In this document: piece after piece, positions 62,466-64,000 of the stretch | Layout: each line of letters opens with the position of its first letter | How positions within the stretch are numbered: the stretch's first letter is position 1 | DNA from: Prolixibacteraceae bacterium | GTDB taxonomy: Bacteria; Bacteroidota; Bacteroidia; Bacteroidales; Prolixibacteraceae | Reading direction: 5' to 3' | Length of the DNA: 64,000 nt | Assembly (NCBI GenBank): GCA_018648265.1 | Contig: JABGRN010000012.1 | Location: 1-64,000, forward strand | The notes under the pieces: model-generated | What the model was told of the DNA's origin: nothing | Database searches by the model: none | Seen by the model: the letters and a program-made list of their open reading frames with translations, nothing else | Program-made: the position numbers and the translations under genes

Positions 62466-63371
62466 ATGACTCCACTAATTTTCGACATAAAGCGATACGC
62501 TATAAATGACGGCCCCGGAATACGGATCACCATTTTTTTGAAAGGTTGTCCATTGTCTTGTAAATGGTGTCATAATCCTGAAAGCCAGTCGCCAAAAGTT
62601 CAAAAATATTATACAGCTTCAAAATGTATTGGTGTAAAAGATTGTATTGAAGTTTGTCCAAACAATGCATTAACACTTACTCCTAAAGGAATAGTCACCG
62701 ATTTTAAGGCCTGCAATTTATGTGGTAAATGTGCTGAAGCCTGTCCAACAAAAGCCATCGAAATGTCGGGCAAAATTATGGAAATACCAGAACTAATGAA
62801 AATAATTGAACGAGAGCGGATTCATTTTGATCATTCGGATGGCGGGGTAACTTTTTCCGGTGGCGAGCCATTGATGTTTCCTGAATTTTTAATCGAATTA
62901 TTAAATGCCTGTCGTAAAAAAAATATTCACCGAACAGTTGATACTTCTGGATTTGCCAAAACAGAAACTGTATTGAAAGTTGCAAAACACACCGATCTTT
63001 TTTTGTATGATCTAAAATTAATGGATTCAGAAAAACATAAAAGATGGACAGGAGTTGGCAACCAGCTCATTCTTAAAAACCTGAACATTTTGGCAAAAAC
63101 AGGAGCAAACATCAATATTCGGATTCCATTAATTAAAAACATTAATTCTGACGAAAAAGAACTTACTAAAATGGCTCGGTTTATTGCTGAACTTCCTGGT
63201 AAAAAACCAATCGTAAACCTTCTTCCTTATCACAATATTGCAAAAAACAAATACTCTAAACTGGGTTCAGAATACAATGAATATGACATGGCTGAACCTT
63301 CGGAAGAAGAGCAAAACCAAGCTATTGAGATATTTCGGAAATTTGAAATTATTCCCGAAATCGGAGGATAA
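62466..63371 (+). CDS. glycyl radical enzyme activating enzyme
   Basis: 301-residue radical SAM protein. 'GCPLSCKWCHNPESQ' holds the C-x3-C-x2-C cluster; two further ferredoxin-like clusters in an insert ('CIGVKDCIEVCPNNA', 'CNLCGKCAEACPTKAIE') are typical of dehydratase-type activases such as GlycAE and HypAE. 'VTFSGGEPLMFPEF' is the SAM-binding GGE motif. It abstracts hydrogen from the Gly of the neighbouring enzyme. Family length. Confidence 0.93.
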   Translation: MTPLIFDIKRYAINDGPGIRITIFLKGCPLSCKWCHNPESQSPKVQKYYTASKCIGVKDCIEVCPNNALTLTPKGIVTDFKACNLCGKCAEACPTKAIEMSGKIMEIPELMKIIERERIHFDHSDGGVTFSGGEPLMFPEFLIELLNACRKKNIHRTVDTSGFAKTETVLKVAKHTDLFLYDLKLMDSEKHKRWTGVGNQLILKNLNILAKTGANINIRIPLIKNINSDEKELTKMARFIAELPGKKPIVNLLPYHNIAKNKYSKLGSEYNEYDMAEPSEEEQNQAIEIFRKFEIIPEIGG

Positions 63372-63495
63372 AAAAACGTCCAAAAGTGTTTAAAATATCC
63401 TCGGAAGAGTAATTTAGCAATTATCCAAATGAACTAAATTGGGGTAGGTATAATTTAGAATTACACATTTATCTTTCTTCTAATTTGTTATTTTC

Positions 63496-64000
63496 TTATT
63501 TATCAAATTGTGTTAAATCTAAATTTGGTTGAAATTTTTGATTTGAAAAGTACATTTCGTCCCAGGTTTTTGCTTTGCCTGAAGTTGCACTCATTCTGCC
63601 TAAAATCGCTGACAGGGTTGAGTTTGCACCCGACTGAGCTTCATTAATCAACTCACCCGTTTCAATACTATTAATAAAAGCTTTAACTTTATTTGAATTT
63701 GCATCGTGTAACGACGAAGAAAAAACTCCCGAAGCACGCTGCTCCTCCGTTATTGATTGTCCACGCAAAACACCCGAGTCCCATGGATTATCACCTTCAA
63801 TAAAAACTCCACGGCCATAATGTGCTTCGGCAAAACCTTTCGTTCCAATAAAACGAGCGCAAACATCTCCAAACTTTGGACCAAATTGTGTTGAATGTAC
63901 ACTTACATTTGTTTCATCGGGATAGCCGTAAATTGCCTGATAATTTGTAAAAGTATCTCCAAAATCGGGCTCCCCTTTTCGATTGCCGTTTCCAATTGCA
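63496..64000 (-). CDS. Gfo/Idh/MocA-family oxidoreductase, C-terminal part (cut by window end)
   Basis: Open reading frame continues without a start to the window edge; 167 codons visible. Reading includes 'VHSTQFGPKFGDVCARFIGT', 'HYGRGVFIEGDNPWDSGVL' and the end 'FSNQKFQPNLDLTQFDK'. 'KVKAFINSIETGELINEA' and 'LSAILGRMSATSGKAKTWDEM' are typical of the C-terminal domain of the large, often Tat-exported Bacteroidota Gfo/Idh/MocA proteins. NAD(P)-dependent dehydrogenases of sugars; substrate unknown. Convergent with the activase. Confidence 0.82.
   Translation of the reverse strand, partial: AIGNGNRKGEPDFGDTFTNYQAIYGYPDETNVSVHSTQFGPKFGDVCARFIGTKGFAEAHYGRGVFIEGDNPWDSGVLRGQSITEEQRASGVFSSSLHDANSNKVKAFINSIETGELINEAQSGANSTLSAILGRMSATSGKAKTWDEMYFSNQKFQPNLDLTQFDK

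Overview
The window looks like chromosomal DNA of a Bacteroidota bacterium, probably from the Marinilabiliales/Prolixibacteraceae side of the phylum; the family-level placement is inference. The DNA is AT-rich. Start codons lack clear Shine-Dalgarno sequences, and several genes have the Bacteroidota-type promoter element TAnnTTTG. The gene content also fits: GSCFA protein, MG2/TonB-plug proteins, twin-arginine 'NRRxFL/I' secreted enzymes and a tricorn-type protease.

Layout. 0.1-1.6 kb: pyrH-frr (leftward, with promoter and terminator). 1.7-4.0 kb: XRE-cupin regulator and acyl-CoA ligase. 4.1-14.7 kb: a leftward glycogen/alpha-glucan cluster (eukaryote-type branching enzyme, GSCFA protein, debranching enzyme, GT4 synthase-like glycosyltransferase, GH57 protein, glucan phosphorylase). 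14.9-23.5 kb: GH3 glucosidase, two tandem ~820-residue MG2/plug proteins bracketed by two copies of a 110-bp repeat, a HEAT-like protein and a GH114 lipoprotein. 23.6-41.4 kb: YdeI-like protein, queG, ileS, DksA-like protein, lspA, cysS, ribE, rubrerythrin, sufE, a SufT/MIP18 protein, a TMTC-like TPR membrane protein, an enolase-superfamily enzyme, an M19 dipeptidase and an aldo/keto reductase. 41.7-56.05 kb: an integrative element in tRNA-Arg(CCT). 56.2-64 kb: tricorn-like protease, a glycyl radical dehydratase-type enzyme with its activase, and the 3' part of a Gfo/Idh/MocA oxidoreductase.

Two items stand out. First, ileS carries an in-frame, about 146-codon insertion encoding an apparently intact DUF559 (PD-(D/E)xK, Vsr-like) nuclease domain. 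It is bounded by imperfect terminal inverted repeats that each contain a GC-rich palindrome and are themselves translated. It sits between the 'DVWFDSG' and 'FPADFIAEG' blocks of the catalytic domain and lacks intein features, so it looks like a selfish nuclease tolerated in a loop of an essential enzyme.

Second, a 14,278-bp element lies between 20-bp att direct repeats (41751-41770 and 56029-56048). It has a tyrosine integrase, divergent XRE control, three small ribbon-helix-helix proteins, a replication ATPase and a Toprim protein around an array of 9-bp-spaced GTAAAC/GTTTAC iterons, a phage tail tape-measure protein with no capsid, portal or terminase gene, HigBA and HicAB toxin-antitoxin modules, and a 61-bp inverted repeat bracketing the phage-like core. 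This gene set suggests a replicating phage-satellite-like element that brings its own tape measure. That role is inference; the architecture is directly visible.
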